A DNA stretch of 64,000 nucleotides, taken from NCBI GenBank assembly GCA_022653075.1, contig JALCSB010000004.1, forward strand, positions 87,142 through 151,141, read 5' to 3'. The notes below the pieces were generated by a model. It worked only from the letters and a program-made list of their open reading frames with translations, was not told where the DNA came from and did no database searches. Shown in pieces: positions 23,091 through 31,571 of the stretch. Origin of the DNA: Intestinimonas sp. (GTDB taxonomy: Bacteria > Bacillota > Clostridia > Oscillospirales > Oscillospiraceae). The translations under genes and the position numbers were made by a program. The first letter of the stretch is position 1. Each line of letters opens with the position of its first letter.

Positions 23091-25166
23091 ATGAAAAATA
23101 ATATTAAGCAAAGAAAACGGGGAATCAAAAAAAAGCTTGTCTCATTCACTCTAATTTGTATTGTTTGTATCATATTAGTATTGACCATAGGTTCTGTTTA
23201 CCTTACTTATGATTCCACACGACAATCACTTGTAAAAAGCTTAACGGAAACTACACAGCTGGTCTCTGAAAAAATAACCGAGCAGCTTAATGAGTATTCC
23301 ATTGTATCCCAATCGGTTGCCCGTTATGTGAGCAGTACTACCCAGGATAGCAGTATCAAATCTTTTCTAAATCAAACTTGCTCACAGTACGGCCTAAACA
23401 GTATCGATATCATTGCGGCTAATGGGGATTCAATTTTTGATGGGAAAAGCTATCAGCAGGATAATGCATATCTCCAGGCAAAAAGCGGCGAAGCCTTTTT
23501 GACTGATCCTATTATTAATAGTGACGAGCAAACTGTCTCATTTGAATATGCGTATCCTTATCACGATGTGGTTGTCATGATCAACTTTCCGTATTCTATC
23601 CTTGAAAACATCATTAAGGATACGCAAATTGGAAATACGGGAAGTACCTACATTCTGAACCACGAAGGCGCAAAAGTGGCGCATACTGATTTTTCGCTCG
23701 TACTGGAACAGCAGAATAATCTTGTAGACGTAAAATCAGATTCCAAAACATATGCTGACGTGGCAAAGGTTGAAACCGCCATGGTAAATGGAGAAACCGG
23801 CTTCGGATTCTACACATGGAAGGGAGATAAGAAGTTTGGTTCCTACGCCCCCATTGACGGTACCAACGGCTGGTCGGTCGATGTAACTGCCCTGGAATCG
23901 GAATTCATGTCCGGCGTAAAATCCGCTGTGATTGTTTCCGTTATTTTAGGTGTCGCCGCTCTGCTGATTTCGATTTTTGCAATTCTTAAAATTGCAAACA
24001 GAATCGTCAAACCTATTCATGATGTAGTTGATGCGATTGAACAGCTGTCCAGCGGTGATTTGAATATTGACATAAACATCAAGCAGCATGATGAAATCGG
24101 GATGATTGCGGAAAGAATCAATGGAATGGGCGCAAAGTTCAAATATATTATCTCTGATATTTCCCGGTTTTTGAGTGAACTTTCTAATGGAAATCTCAAC
24201 GTCCATAGTGAATGTGAATACCCGGGAGAGTTCGACGACGTTCAGAAATCTATGGGGCTGATTGCCGATAGCTTAAACGATGTCATTACAACCATCAGTA
24301 CGTCCGCCGATCAGGTCAACAGCGGCGCCGGGCAGGTATCCGGTGCTTCTCAGGCCCTTGCATCAGGCGCTGCCGAACAGGCGGCTACGGTGGAAGAACT
24401 GAACGCTTCTGTAACCACGGTCTCTTCGCAGGCCGAAAAGAATGCCGAGAGTGTTCGCAAGGCTACCACATTTGTCGATCAGGCCGTCAAGGGAGTTATG
24501 GCAGGAAACACCCATATGCAGAATCTGAATGCTGCCATGGATGAAATCAGTACGGCCTCCCAGAAGATATCCTCTATCACCAAGGTGATTGAAGATATTG
24601 CATTTCAAACCAATATTCTCGCGTTGAACGCTGCTGTGGAGGCAGCTCGCGCCGGAAGCGCCGGCAAGGGATTTGCTGTAGTTGCCGATGAAGTACGCAA
24701 TCTGGCTGCAAAATCCGCTGAAGCAGCGAAGCAGACGACGGATCTCATTCAGAACTCTACCGACACCGTTGCAACAGGAGGAAAACTGGCTGTTGAAACT
24801 GCGCAAACTCTTCAGGATGTGGCGGAAAAAGCAAAGCTTGTTGATCAAGTAATTCACGAAATTGAGTCCGCTTCTTCGGAGCAAGCTCAAGCAATTGATC
24901 AAATTATGCAAGGTCTGTCTCAGGTATCTTCCGTGGTACAGTCCAACGCCGCAACCGCAGAAGAAAGCTCGGCCTCCAGTGAAGAATTGGCGGCGCAGGC
25001 GCAAACTTTGCAGCAGGAAGTCAGAAAATTCAAGCTGCGTGCAAGTACGGAAAACGCTGGGGATAACTTTACCCCGTCTTCAAAAGATTCCAATTTTGAG
25101 GCTGATCCCGACCAGGAAGCTCAGCCAGCAGCGCTGAGCGCTGCCGGTGACAGCGGAAAATATTAA
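23091..25166 (+). CDS. Methyl-accepting chemotaxis protein
   Basis: The start is the ATG at 23091 with GGAGGGA upstream, giving 691 residues. A basic N-terminus leads into transmembrane helix 1 (about 16-38). An extracellular Cache-like sensor region follows to about 275, then helix 2 ([20 protein letters not shown]). A HAMP region comes next, and a long signalling domain contains the hairpin tip [18 protein letters not shown], continuing [14 protein letters not shown]. It would signal to CheA through CheW. No chemotaxis partners are in the window, and the gene sits inside the element that splits spoVAD, so it is element cargo. The ligand is unknown. Confidence 0.96.
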   Translation: MKNNIKQRKRGIKKKLVSFTLICIVCIILVLTIGSVYLTYDSTRQSLVKSLTETTQLVSEKITEQLNEYSIVSQSVARYVSSTTQDSSIKSFLNQTCSQYGLNSIDIIAANGDSIFDGKSYQQDNAYLQAKSGEAFLTDPIINSDEQTVSFEYAYPYHDVVVMINFPYSILENIIKDTQIGNTGSTYILNHEGAKVAHTDFSLVLEQQNNLVDVKSDSKTYADVAKVETAMVNGETGFGFYTWKGDKKFGSYAPIDGTNGWSVDVTALESEFMSGVKSAVIVSVILGVAALLISIFAILKIANRIVKPIHDVVDAIEQLSSGDLNIDINIKQHDEIGMIAERINGMGAKFKYIISDISRFLSELSNGNLNVHSECEYPGEFDDVQKSMGLIADSLNDVITTISTSADQVNSGAGQVSGASQALASGAAEQAATVEELNASVTTVSSQAEKNAESVRKATTFVDQAVKGVMAGNTHMQNLNAAMDEISTASQKISSITKVIEDIAFQTNILALNAAVEAARAGSAGKGFAVVADEVRNLAAKSAEAAKQTTDLIQNSTDTVATGGKLAVETAQTLQDVAEKAKLVDQVIHEIESASSEQAQAIDQIMQGLSQVSSVVQSNAATAEESSASSEELAAQAQTLQQEVRKFKLRASTENAGDNFTPSSKDSNFEADPDQEAQPAALSAAGDSGKY

Positions 25167-25195
25167 GACTGTCGGAGTTTTAACCGGAATAATAA

Positions 25196-25239
25196 AAATG
25201 CAAGGAGCGGACCTTATTTAAGGTCCGCTCCTTGCATTT
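25196..25239 (+). terminator. Terminator of the chemoreceptor gene
   Basis: A perfect 21-bp inverted repeat with a 2-nt loop, followed by TATTCC. It lies 30 nt after the chemoreceptor stop. The strong stem isolates the recombinase genes downstream. Confidence 0.9.
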
Positions 25240-25342
25240 ATTCCTATATTCTCCTGCCGGCAGCAATCGATATGGTTAAATTTAACGCCTAATTTTTAAA
25301 AAGTTGCCAATAATAACTTAAAAAGAAAGGCGAGGTGATTCC

Positions 25343-25609
25343 ATGTTGTCTTCCCAGCAACTCCGGTGTTTATATCGTAAACCATATGAGACTGCTTCCG
25401 GTCAAGAATTGCCAGACATTTCTAGAATCAGCGTTGACTGCACACTTCCTGTCCGGGACCGGCTCGAAAAATTTCTGAACCAGGTTGGAAACCCCTACCT
25501 CTACCGTGTGGATCATACCACGGTACAGATTCAATTTTTAAATACCCCCAAAACCCTTCAGGAGATCCTGCCAAATATCTTCGAAAAATCTCCGGTTTCC
25601 AGAAACTGA
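25343..25609 (+). CDS. Small TnpW-like protein upstream of the recombinase
   Basis: An 88-residue protein with AGGTGATT upstream of its ATG. The core reads RISVDCTLPVRDRLEKFLNQ, then GNPYLYRVDHTTVQIQF. I recall similar small proteins next to TnpX/TndX-type recombinases (TnpW or related families), but cannot confirm this by search. It lies 86 nt before the recombinase in the same direction. Its place makes it a candidate recombination directionality factor for the element; this is inference only. Confidence 0.55.
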   Translation: MLSSQQLRCLYRKPYETASGQELPDISRISVDCTLPVRDRLEKFLNQVGNPYLYRVDHTTVQIQFLNTPKTLQEILPNIFEKSPVSRN

Positions 25610-25695
25610 ACCATGACAGGACACAGGTTATGTGCTATACTTGCCGCGTGTAGACTAAACTGCGGCGCATTACCGATCTAAGGAGGAAATGCGCT

Positions 25696-27363
25696 ATGCC
25701 GAGAAAATCAAAATACCTTGAACCACATTCGTCGGCCGAAAGCTGGACGGCCGGTCTTTATATCCGCCTGTCCCGCGAAGACGGCGATAAGGAGGAAAGC
25801 GACAGTATTCAAAATCAGAAGTCTTTTCTCACTGACTTTGTCTCTCATCACCCCGACATCAGCACTGGGGAAATATACAGTGACGACGGCTTCAGCGGCA
25901 CCAATTTTGAGCGTCCGGACTTTCATCGGATGATCGCTGATATTCGCGATAAAAAGATTAACTGTGTGATCGTGAAGGATCTCTCCCGGCTGGGTCGTAA
26001 CTACCGTGAGGTCGGGCGCTATACCGAGGACTTTTTCCCTTTTATGAACGTCCGGTTCATCTCTCTAAATGATAATTTGGACAGTTTTTTAAGGCCGCAG
26101 GAAATGGAAAACGCCATGGTGCCGATCCGGAATATCATGAATGACGAATACTGCCGTGATATTTCCAAAAAAGTCCGCAGCTCCTTGACCATTAAACGTC
26201 GGCAGGGAAAATTTATTGGTTCTTTCGCCTCGTATGGCTATAATAAGGACCCCGATGACCACAATCGGCTGCTGGTTGATTCCGAAGCCGCGCATATTGT
26301 CATGGACATTTATCGTTGGTTTTTGGACGGGAACAGTATTATTGGCATTGCCAAGCGGCTGAATTCTCTGGGTATTCCAAACCCCAGCACCTACAAGCGC
26401 CGGAAGGGGCTTAACTACAGGCACCCGCAGCAGGATATCAACGATGGCGCCTGGCCCGACAGTTCCGTCCGGCGCATCCTTTCCAATCGAATCTATACCG
26501 GTTCCATGGTTCAGGGAAAAACCCAGAACCGGAGCTACAAGTTCCAAAAAGCTGTTAATGTCGCCCCGGAGAACTGGATCATCGTCCCCAGAACACACCA
26601 GGCCATCATCTCTGAAGAAACCTTCGAGAAAGTTCAATTATTGCTGTCAAAAGACATGAGAACCGCCCCTGGAAACCAGAAAGTTTACCTTTTCGCCGGC
26701 TTTCTGAAATGCGCCGATTGCGGACGCGCCATGAACCGAAAAACTCTATCCCAGCCGAACCGGGAATACTGCTACTATATTTGCTCCACATACAAAAAAA
26801 TGAATCAGGCATCCTGTTCAAAGCACACGATTCGGACAGATCGCCTAGAAAAAGCGGTCCTGGTATCCATTCAAAAACAGACGGAATTGGTCGTTGAAAT
26901 GGAGGCGCTGATTTCAGAAATCAACGAACGCAGGCAGAATGCCATACAGTCCAGCGGTCTTCCGGGGTTTTTATCCTCCCAAAAGAAAGAGCTGGAACGG
27001 TTCATGTCTATGAAGCTCTCTCTGTATCCCGACTGGAAAAGTGGCGATATTTCCAAGGATGAGTATATTCAATTAAAGGGAAGATTTGATCAGCAGCTTG
27101 CCGAATTGAAACAGAGTATTCAAAAGGCGGAAGATAAGTTAAAGTGTGAAGTAAATGACGCCGGCGCCTCAAATCCTTTTTTTGAGGTTTTTAAAAAGCA
27201 GCGGAGTTTTGATCACTTGACACGCGAAATGCTGCTGGAGCTGGTAGACGTCATCTATGTTCATGAGGGGGGCGGTATCACGATCCGCTTTAAATTTGCC
27301 GATGAATTCAAAAAAGCCACCGAATATATTGAAGAAAACAAAAATCTTGTTCGGCCCGCTTAA
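25696..27363 (+). CDS. Large serine recombinase of the spoVAD element
   Basis: This 555-residue protein has the resolvase catalytic domain with nucleophile Ser26 in LYIRLSRED. It also has DDGFSGTNFERPDF, VIVKDLSRLGRN and an E-helix region. The recombinase domain (about 190-300) includes DSSVRRILSNRIYTGSM. The zinc ribbon CADCGRAMNRK with paired cysteines (YYICST, ASCSKH) and a coiled-coil region follow. This is the TnpX/TndX-type layout that integrates and excises DNA at short att sites. It reads toward the nearby right att site. A strong AGGAGG site precedes the ATG. Confidence 0.96.
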   Translation: MPRKSKYLEPHSSAESWTAGLYIRLSREDGDKEESDSIQNQKSFLTDFVSHHPDISTGEIYSDDGFSGTNFERPDFHRMIADIRDKKINCVIVKDLSRLGRNYREVGRYTEDFFPFMNVRFISLNDNLDSFLRPQEMENAMVPIRNIMNDEYCRDISKKVRSSLTIKRRQGKFIGSFASYGYNKDPDDHNRLLVDSEAAHIVMDIYRWFLDGNSIIGIAKRLNSLGIPNPSTYKRRKGLNYRHPQQDINDGAWPDSSVRRILSNRIYTGSMVQGKTQNRSYKFQKAVNVAPENWIIVPRTHQAIISEETFEKVQLLLSKDMRTAPGNQKVYLFAGFLKCADCGRAMNRKTLSQPNREYCYYICSTYKKMNQASCSKHTIRTDRLEKAVLVSIQKQTELVVEMEALISEINERRQNAIQSSGLPGFLSSQKKELERFMSMKLSLYPDWKSGDISKDEYIQLKGRFDQQLAELKQSIQKAEDKLKCEVNDAGASNPFFEVFKKQRSFDHLTREMLLELVDVIYVHEGGGITIRFKFADEFKKATEYIEENKNLVRPA

Positions 27364-27401
27364 TGCCCCGCCAAGCAGCTCATAACTCGTCCCGTCACGA
27401 T

Positions 27402-27437
27402 AAAAAGCCGGTGCGGCCCTCGCCGCACCGGCTTTTT
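27402..27437 (+). terminator. Bidirectional terminator next to the right att site
   Basis: A perfect 15-bp stem with A5 and T5 ends (AAAAAGCCGGTGCGG and its complement) and a 6-nt loop. It ends 18 bp before the att arm. It stops recombinase transcription from entering the spoVAD remnant. Confidence 0.92.
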
Positions 27438-27455
27438 GAACTTTGTGCAGGCGGT

Positions 27456-27481
27456 TAGTCCTATATTGACATCTTCCCCGG
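27456..27481 (+). repeat. Right attachment half-site of the spoVAD element
   Basis: The element-side arm has TAGTCCTA (27456-27463) and CATCT (27470-27474). These are followed after one base by the core CCCCGG (27476-27481). The spacings mirror those of the left half-site exactly. Together the two arms form a 46-bp symmetric attP with central dinucleotide CC. Confidence 0.85.
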
Positions 27482-27870
27482 CCGCTTATGACACCCTGTC
27501 CGCCCATTTTTCCGATACAGGCCGCACACCTGCCGACTACGATCTGATTGTCACCGGCGATTTGGGAAAACTGGGACGTGAAATCGTGGTGGATTTCTTC
27601 CATCAGGATGGTGTAGACCTCTCACAAAATTATAATGACTGCGGTCTGCTGCTCTTTGACCTGAAGGGGCAGGATGTCCACTGCGGCGGTTCCGGCTGCG
27701 GATGCTCGGCCTCTGTCCTGAACGGATATCTGCTCAACGGTGTGCGGGAAGGCCGATGGAAGCGGCTGCTGTTCTGCGCCACCGGTGCGCTTCTGTCTCC
27801 CACCTCGGTCATGCAAAAAGAGAGCATTCCGGGCATTTGCCACGCGATTGCCATAGAAGGAGGCAAATAA
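27476..27870 (+). CDS. spoVAD: SpoVAD, C-terminal 129 codons (gene split by element)
   Basis: From the core on, the frame encodes AAYDTLSAHFSDTGRTPADYD, divided here as AAYDTL and GRTPADYDLIVTGDLG. NDCGLLLF, VHCGGSGCGCSAS and FCATGALLSPTSVMQKESIPGI follow, all typical SpoVAD C-terminal blocks. There is no ribosome-binding site or proper start of its own. It ends 3 nt before spoVAE. The coding sequence shows no frameshift or stop, so it looks maintained by selection and not decaying. That favours regular excision. Confidence 0.95.
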
Positions 27871-27873
27871 ATC

Positions 27874-28230
27874 ATGGATTATCTGCGCGCATTTCTCTGT
27901 GGCGGTATCTTGTGCATCATCGGTCAGATTCTGATCGACAAGACCAAACTGACCCCCGCCCGTATTCTGGTCTGCTATGTGGTAGCCGGCGTAATTCTAG
28001 GCGGAATTGGAATCTATCAGCCCATTGTAGACTGGGGCGGCGCCGGAGCTACGGTTCCACTCACCGGATTTGGCTACACCCTGTCGAAAGGCGTGGCTAA
28101 AGCGGTTTCGGAGCAGGGCTTTCTCGGTATTTTTACGGGCGGTGTCATCGCCACGGCGGGTGGCATCGCGGCCGCGATTTTCTTTGGTTACGTGGTGGCC
28201 CTGTTGTTTAAGGCAAAGCCAAAAGCATAA
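27874..28230 (+). CDS. spoVAE: Stage V sporulation protein AE (SpoVAE)
   Basis: This 118-residue membrane protein has about three hydrophobic helices. Motifs are FLCGGILCIIGQILIDKTKLTPARILV and GGAGATVPLTGFGYTLSKG, split here only by description. It is a part of the SpoVA channel for Ca-dipicolinate in the spore inner membrane. It follows spoVAD directly. No spoVAC is seen upstream in this window, so the usual spoVAC-AD-AE trio is incomplete here and spoVAC may lie elsewhere. Confidence 0.93.
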   Translation: MDYLRAFLCGGILCIIGQILIDKTKLTPARILVCYVVAGVILGGIGIYQPIVDWGGAGATVPLTGFGYTLSKGVAKAVSEQGFLGIFTGGVIATAGGIAAAIFFGYVVALLFKAKPKA

Positions 28231-28234
28231 GAAA

Positions 28235-28265
28235 GGCGGATGTGCTGTCCAACAGCGCACCCGCC
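28235..28265. terminator. Bidirectional terminator between spoVAE and gatB
   Basis: A GGCGG...CCGCC stem with an inner TGTGCTG/ACAGCGCA pairing. It is followed by CTCTTTT on the plus strand and by TTTCTTAT on the minus strand. It serves the convergent spoVAE and gatB transcripts. Confidence 0.75.
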
Positions 28266-28270
28266 CTCTT

Positions 28271-29707
28271 TTACATCTGTCCCAGTTTAGACCGTATGGC
28301 GGCATTCACCACTTTGGGGTCCGCTTTCCCCTTCAGTTTCTGCATGGTCTGCCCCATGAGAAAACCAAAAGCTTTCTCTTTTCCGGATTTAAAATCCTCA
28401 ATGGATTTAGGATTGGCCGCAAAGACCTCCTCTACCGCAGTGTTCACCAGCCCTGCATCGGAAACCTGCTCCAATCCGTGTTCCTTTACATAGGCATCCA
28501 CATCTCCGTCATCCATAAATACCGCGTCAAACACCTTCACCGCCGTATTACGGTTCAGCGTCCCGCCGGAAACCAATGCGATGAGCCGCGCCATGGTTTT
28601 GGGTGTGAACGTCATGTCTTTGGCCTCCATGCCCTGGGCAGAGAGCTGGCGCATAATCTGACCCATGATCCAATTGGCCACCTCTTTGGCAGGTGCGCCC
28701 AAGGCCACCGTCTCCTCAAAAAAGTCGGCCAGCGCCCTCTGTCCGGTGATCATCTCCGCATCATAGGCAGGCAGGCTATATTCCGCCTGATAGCGAATCA
28801 TTTTTTCCTCGGCCATTTCAGGAAGCTCCGCTCTCCTGCGGTCCAGATATTCCTCCGTGATCTCGATCGGCGGAATATCCGGTTCTGGAAAATAGCGGTA
28901 ATCCTGAGCATTCTCTTTGGAGCGCATGGTAAAGGTGGCATCCTTATTCTCATCCCAGCGGCGGGTCTCCTGAACCACCCTTTTTCCTTCCTCAATCAGC
29001 TCGGTCTGGCGGCGGGCCTCATACTCGATCGCCCGTGTAATCGCCTTAAAGGAGTTGATATTCTTCATCTCGGTGCGGGTACCAAATTCCTCCGTGCCCG
29101 CCGGACGGACGGACAGGTTTACGTCGCAACGAAGAGAGCCCTCCTGCATCTTACAGTCAGACACACCCAGATATTGAAGCGTAGAGCGCAGCTTTTCCAA
29201 ATAGGCGATGACCTCCTCCGCCGATCGGAAGTCCGGCTCGGTCACAATCTCAATCAGCGGTACGCCGCAGCGGTTATAGTCGGCCCGCGTCTGGTCAATC
29301 CATGGGTCATGGACCAGCTTACCGGCGTCCTCCTCCATATGCATCTCATGAATGCGGATGTCCTTCTCCACACCGGATTCGGTGCAGATGGGTACCGCGC
29401 CGTGCCGGGCGATGGGCAGGTAGAGCTGCGAGATCTGATACGCTTTGGGCAAATCCGGATAGAAATAGTTTTTCCGGTCGAATTTATTATAGCGAGTAAT
29501 TTCACAGTTGAGGGCAAGCCCCGTCTTCACGGCATATTCCAGGACTTTTTCATTTAGTACCGGCAGAGTACCCGGCATACCGGTACATACCGGGCAGCAG
29601 TGGGTATTCGGCGCACCACCGAACTCCGTGGTACAGGAGCAGAAAATTTTCGTTTTGGTGGCAAGCTCCACATGGGTCTCCAGGCCGATTACCATTTCCC
29701 AAGTCAT
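28271..29707 (-). CDS. gatB: Asp/Glu-tRNA amidotransferase subunit B
   Basis: This 478-residue protein opens WEMVIGLETHVELATKTKIFC. It contains CPVCTGMPGTLPVLN and YFYPDLPKAYQISQ, the GatB kinase-domain motifs. The helical YqeY-like tail is at the C-terminus. GatB phosphorylates and presents the misacylated tRNA for amidation by GatA. Its ATG overlaps the gatA stop by 4 nt. Confidence 0.98.
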   Translation of the reverse strand: MTWEMVIGLETHVELATKTKIFCSCTTEFGGAPNTHCCPVCTGMPGTLPVLNEKVLEYAVKTGLALNCEITRYNKFDRKNYFYPDLPKAYQISQLYLPIARHGAVPICTESGVEKDIRIHEMHMEEDAGKLVHDPWIDQTRADYNRCGVPLIEIVTEPDFRSAEEVIAYLEKLRSTLQYLGVSDCKMQEGSLRCDVNLSVRPAGTEEFGTRTEMKNINSFKAITRAIEYEARRQTELIEEGKRVVQETRRWDENKDATFTMRSKENAQDYRYFPEPDIPPIEITEEYLDRRRAELPEMAEEKMIRYQAEYSLPAYDAEMITGQRALADFFEETVALGAPAKEVANWIMGQIMRQLSAQGMEAKDMTFTPKTMARLIALVSGGTLNRNTAVKVFDAVFMDDGDVDAYVKEHGLEQVSDAGLVNTAVEEVFAANPKSIEDFKSGKEKAFGFLMGQTMQKLKGKADPKVVNAAIRSKLGQM

Positions 29708-31170
29708 TGTGCCGTGCCTCCTTTCGGTGCCATCTTGTGAAAGTCCGTATCCATCTGGAACGCATGGGCGGCGTTCAGAACCTTCTGCTCGCCCAGCGCA
29801 GGGCCGATAAGCTGAGCGCCGATGGGCATGCCGTTTTGATCAAGCCCACATGGCATAGAGAGGCCGGGAAGGCCCGCCAGATTCAGCGGTACCGTGTAAA
29901 TATCGGACAAATACATTTTTAGCGGATCGCTGAGACTCTCACCCAGCCGGGGAGCCGTGGTGGGGGCCACCGGTGTGAGAATCAGGTCATAGTTGGAAAA
30001 CGCCTCATCATAAGCCTTCTTAATAACCGCTTTAACCTGAAGGGCCTTTTTATAGTAAGCGTCATAATAGCCGGTGGAGAGAACAAACGTCCCCAGCAGG
30101 ATACGCCGTTTCACCTCCGCGCCGAAGCCCTCGGTGCGGGTCTTGTTATACAGGTCGGTCAGGTCCTCGTACCCTTCCGCCCGCCAGCCATATTTCACGC
30201 CGTCGAACCTGGACAGGTTGGAGGACGCCTCTGCGGCGGCAATAATATAGTAGGTGGGTACCACATACTCCATGACCGGCAGTGCAAAGTGTTCTACCTG
30301 AGCGCCGCGGGCCCTCAGCACCTCGGCCACCGCCAGAACTGCCTGTGAAACCTCGGCATCCAGCCCATCTCCAAAACAGTCGTCGGGAATACCGATCTTC
30401 ATGCCCTTTACCTTGCCGTCCAACGCAGCCAGCAGGCTGCCGTAGGTCCCCCCAAGGCTGGTTCCATCCCGTTTGTCTTTGCCCGTAACCGCATCCAATA
30501 CAGCGGCACAGTCGGCGGCGGTCCGGGCCAGCGGCCCCATCTGGTCCAGAGAAGACGCATAGGCAATAAGGCCGTATCGGGATACCGTACCATAAGTGGG
30601 CTTCATGCCGGTAACGCCGCAGTAGGAGGCTGGCTGGCGAATAGAGCCGCCGGTATCGGAGCCTACGGCATACCAGCACTCCCCTGCCGCCACAGCGGCG
30701 GCAGCGCCGCCGGAAGATCCGCCGGGCACATGGTCCGTCGCCCAAGGGTTTTTAACCGGCCCATAATATGAGGTCTCGGAGGTACTGCCCATGGCAAACT
30801 CATCCATGTTGAGCTTGCCCAGTAACACATTTCCGCCCTGCTCCAGTTTTTCCACCAGAGTGGCGTCGTAGACGGGCGCAAAATCGCCCAGAATCTTAGA
30901 CGCACAGGAAGTCTTGACTCCTTTGGTGCAGATATTGTCCTTGAGCGCCATGGGAACGCCGTACAGGGGCGCCGACGCGTCCTTGACCCCCTTTTGAAGT
31001 TCTTCCGCCCGTGCCATGGCCGCTTCGGCCGTTACGGTTATGAATGCGTTATTTTCCGGGTTTGCCTCTGATACCCGGTTGAGCGCCGCGCGGGTGGCCT
31101 CCGGGACAGAAACTTCGCCCTTTTTGATGGCCGCACCCAGCTCCAGCGCGGTCAATTCCATTAATTCCAT
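29704..31170 (-). CDS. gatA: Asp/Glu-tRNA amidotransferase subunit A
   Basis: The start is the ATG at 31170 with AGGAGGA eight bases upstream, giving 488 residues; a longer reading adds an unrelated leader. The amidase signature includes the catalytic Ser-cisSer-Lys set: lysine in PMALKDNI, GGSSGGAAAAVA and GSDTGGSIRQPAS. GatA releases ammonia from glutamine for the GatB reaction. It starts 13 nt after gatC. Confidence 0.98.
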   Translation of the reverse strand: MELMELTALELGAAIKKGEVSVPEATRAALNRVSEANPENNAFITVTAEAAMARAEELQKGVKDASAPLYGVPMALKDNICTKGVKTSCASKILGDFAPVYDATLVEKLEQGGNVLLGKLNMDEFAMGSTSETSYYGPVKNPWATDHVPGGSSGGAAAAVAAGECWYAVGSDTGGSIRQPASYCGVTGMKPTYGTVSRYGLIAYASSLDQMGPLARTAADCAAVLDAVTGKDKRDGTSLGGTYGSLLAALDGKVKGMKIGIPDDCFGDGLDAEVSQAVLAVAEVLRARGAQVEHFALPVMEYVVPTYYIIAAAEASSNLSRFDGVKYGWRAEGYEDLTDLYNKTRTEGFGAEVKRRILLGTFVLSTGYYDAYYKKALQVKAVIKKAYDEAFSNYDLILTPVAPTTAPRLGESLSDPLKMYLSDIYTVPLNLAGLPGLSMPCGLDQNGMPIGAQLIGPALGEQKVLNAAHAFQMDTDFHKMAPKGGTAQ

Positions 31171-31183
31171 CTCTGTGCTCCTC

Positions 31184-31471
31184 CTATTCCACGGTCTTGG
31201 GTACCAGAAATGCCTCTTTATCCGGCACTGGCGCATTTTTCAGCAGTTCAGCCCGGCTATAGGAGGGTACAACCTCGTCGGCGCGAAACACATTTCTCAC
31301 CGGGAATACATGGCTCATCGGCTCAATCTCGGAAGTATCCAGTCGGGCCAGCACATCCATATAGGAAACAATCTGCTCCAGTTCCCCGGTCATCTTTGCC
31401 TTTTCCTCCTCTGGCAGCTTCAACCGGGAAAGGATGGAGACATAGTCCACCATTTCTTCTGTGATTTTCAT
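31184..31471 (-). CDS. gatC: Asp/Glu-tRNA amidotransferase subunit C
   Basis: A 95-residue GatC with VDYVSILSRLKLPEEE near the N-terminus and ASVFPVRN-like VFPVRNVFRADEV and EAFLVPKTVE near the end. It wraps around GatA and GatB and stabilises the complex. It is the first gat gene after aspS and has a GGAG ribosome-binding site. Confidence 0.95.
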   Translation of the reverse strand: MKITEEMVDYVSILSRLKLPEEEKAKMTGELEQIVSYMDVLARLDTSEIEPMSHVFPVRNVFRADEVVPSYSRAELLKNAPVPDKEAFLVPKTVE

Positions 31472-31500
31472 TTCCGTTTTCTCCTTTCATCCCATGAAAA

Positions 31501-31560
31501 GCGGAAGGGGGGCATCATTGGGAAACTGATTTTCACCCGGAAAGCGCCCCCGTTTTCCGC
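31501..31560 (-). terminator. Stem-loop between aspS and gatC (partial terminator)
   Basis: A long imperfect stem (GCGGAA...GGGGGC paired with GCCCCCCTTCCGC) is followed by TTTTC on the minus strand. It lies between the aspS stop and gatC, so it may reduce read-through into gatCAB. Confidence 0.45.
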
Positions 31561-31571
31561 AGCGATCCAAG

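Larger units (their letters stand above)
22771..27475 (+). mobile_element. 4,705-bp serine-recombinase element interrupting spoVAD
   Basis: The element spans from one CCCCGG core copy to the base before the other. It holds a chemoreceptor gene, a small 88-codon gene, a large serine recombinase and two strong terminators, all reading in the plus direction like spoVAD. It has no phage structural, replication or conjugation genes. Its length is not a multiple of three, so it destroys the spoVAD frame. Base use at its left end is clearly richer in A/T than the flanking genes. Excision at the core restores spoVAD exactly. Confidence 0.92.

Noticed and set aside
22821..27475. Prophage in spoVAD
   Set aside because: No capsid, tail, terminase, lysis or replication genes are present; only a recombinase, a small gene and a chemoreceptor.
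22149..27870. Treating the two spoVAD parts as a frameshift or ordinary pseudogene
   Set aside because: The halves are 4.7 kb apart, each is free of stops, and they join exactly at a shared core flanked by symmetric arms.
28070..29557. Long plus-strand frame opposite gatB
   Set aside because: It is antisense to a clear gatB and shows no family motif; GC-rich codon use leaves such shadow frames.
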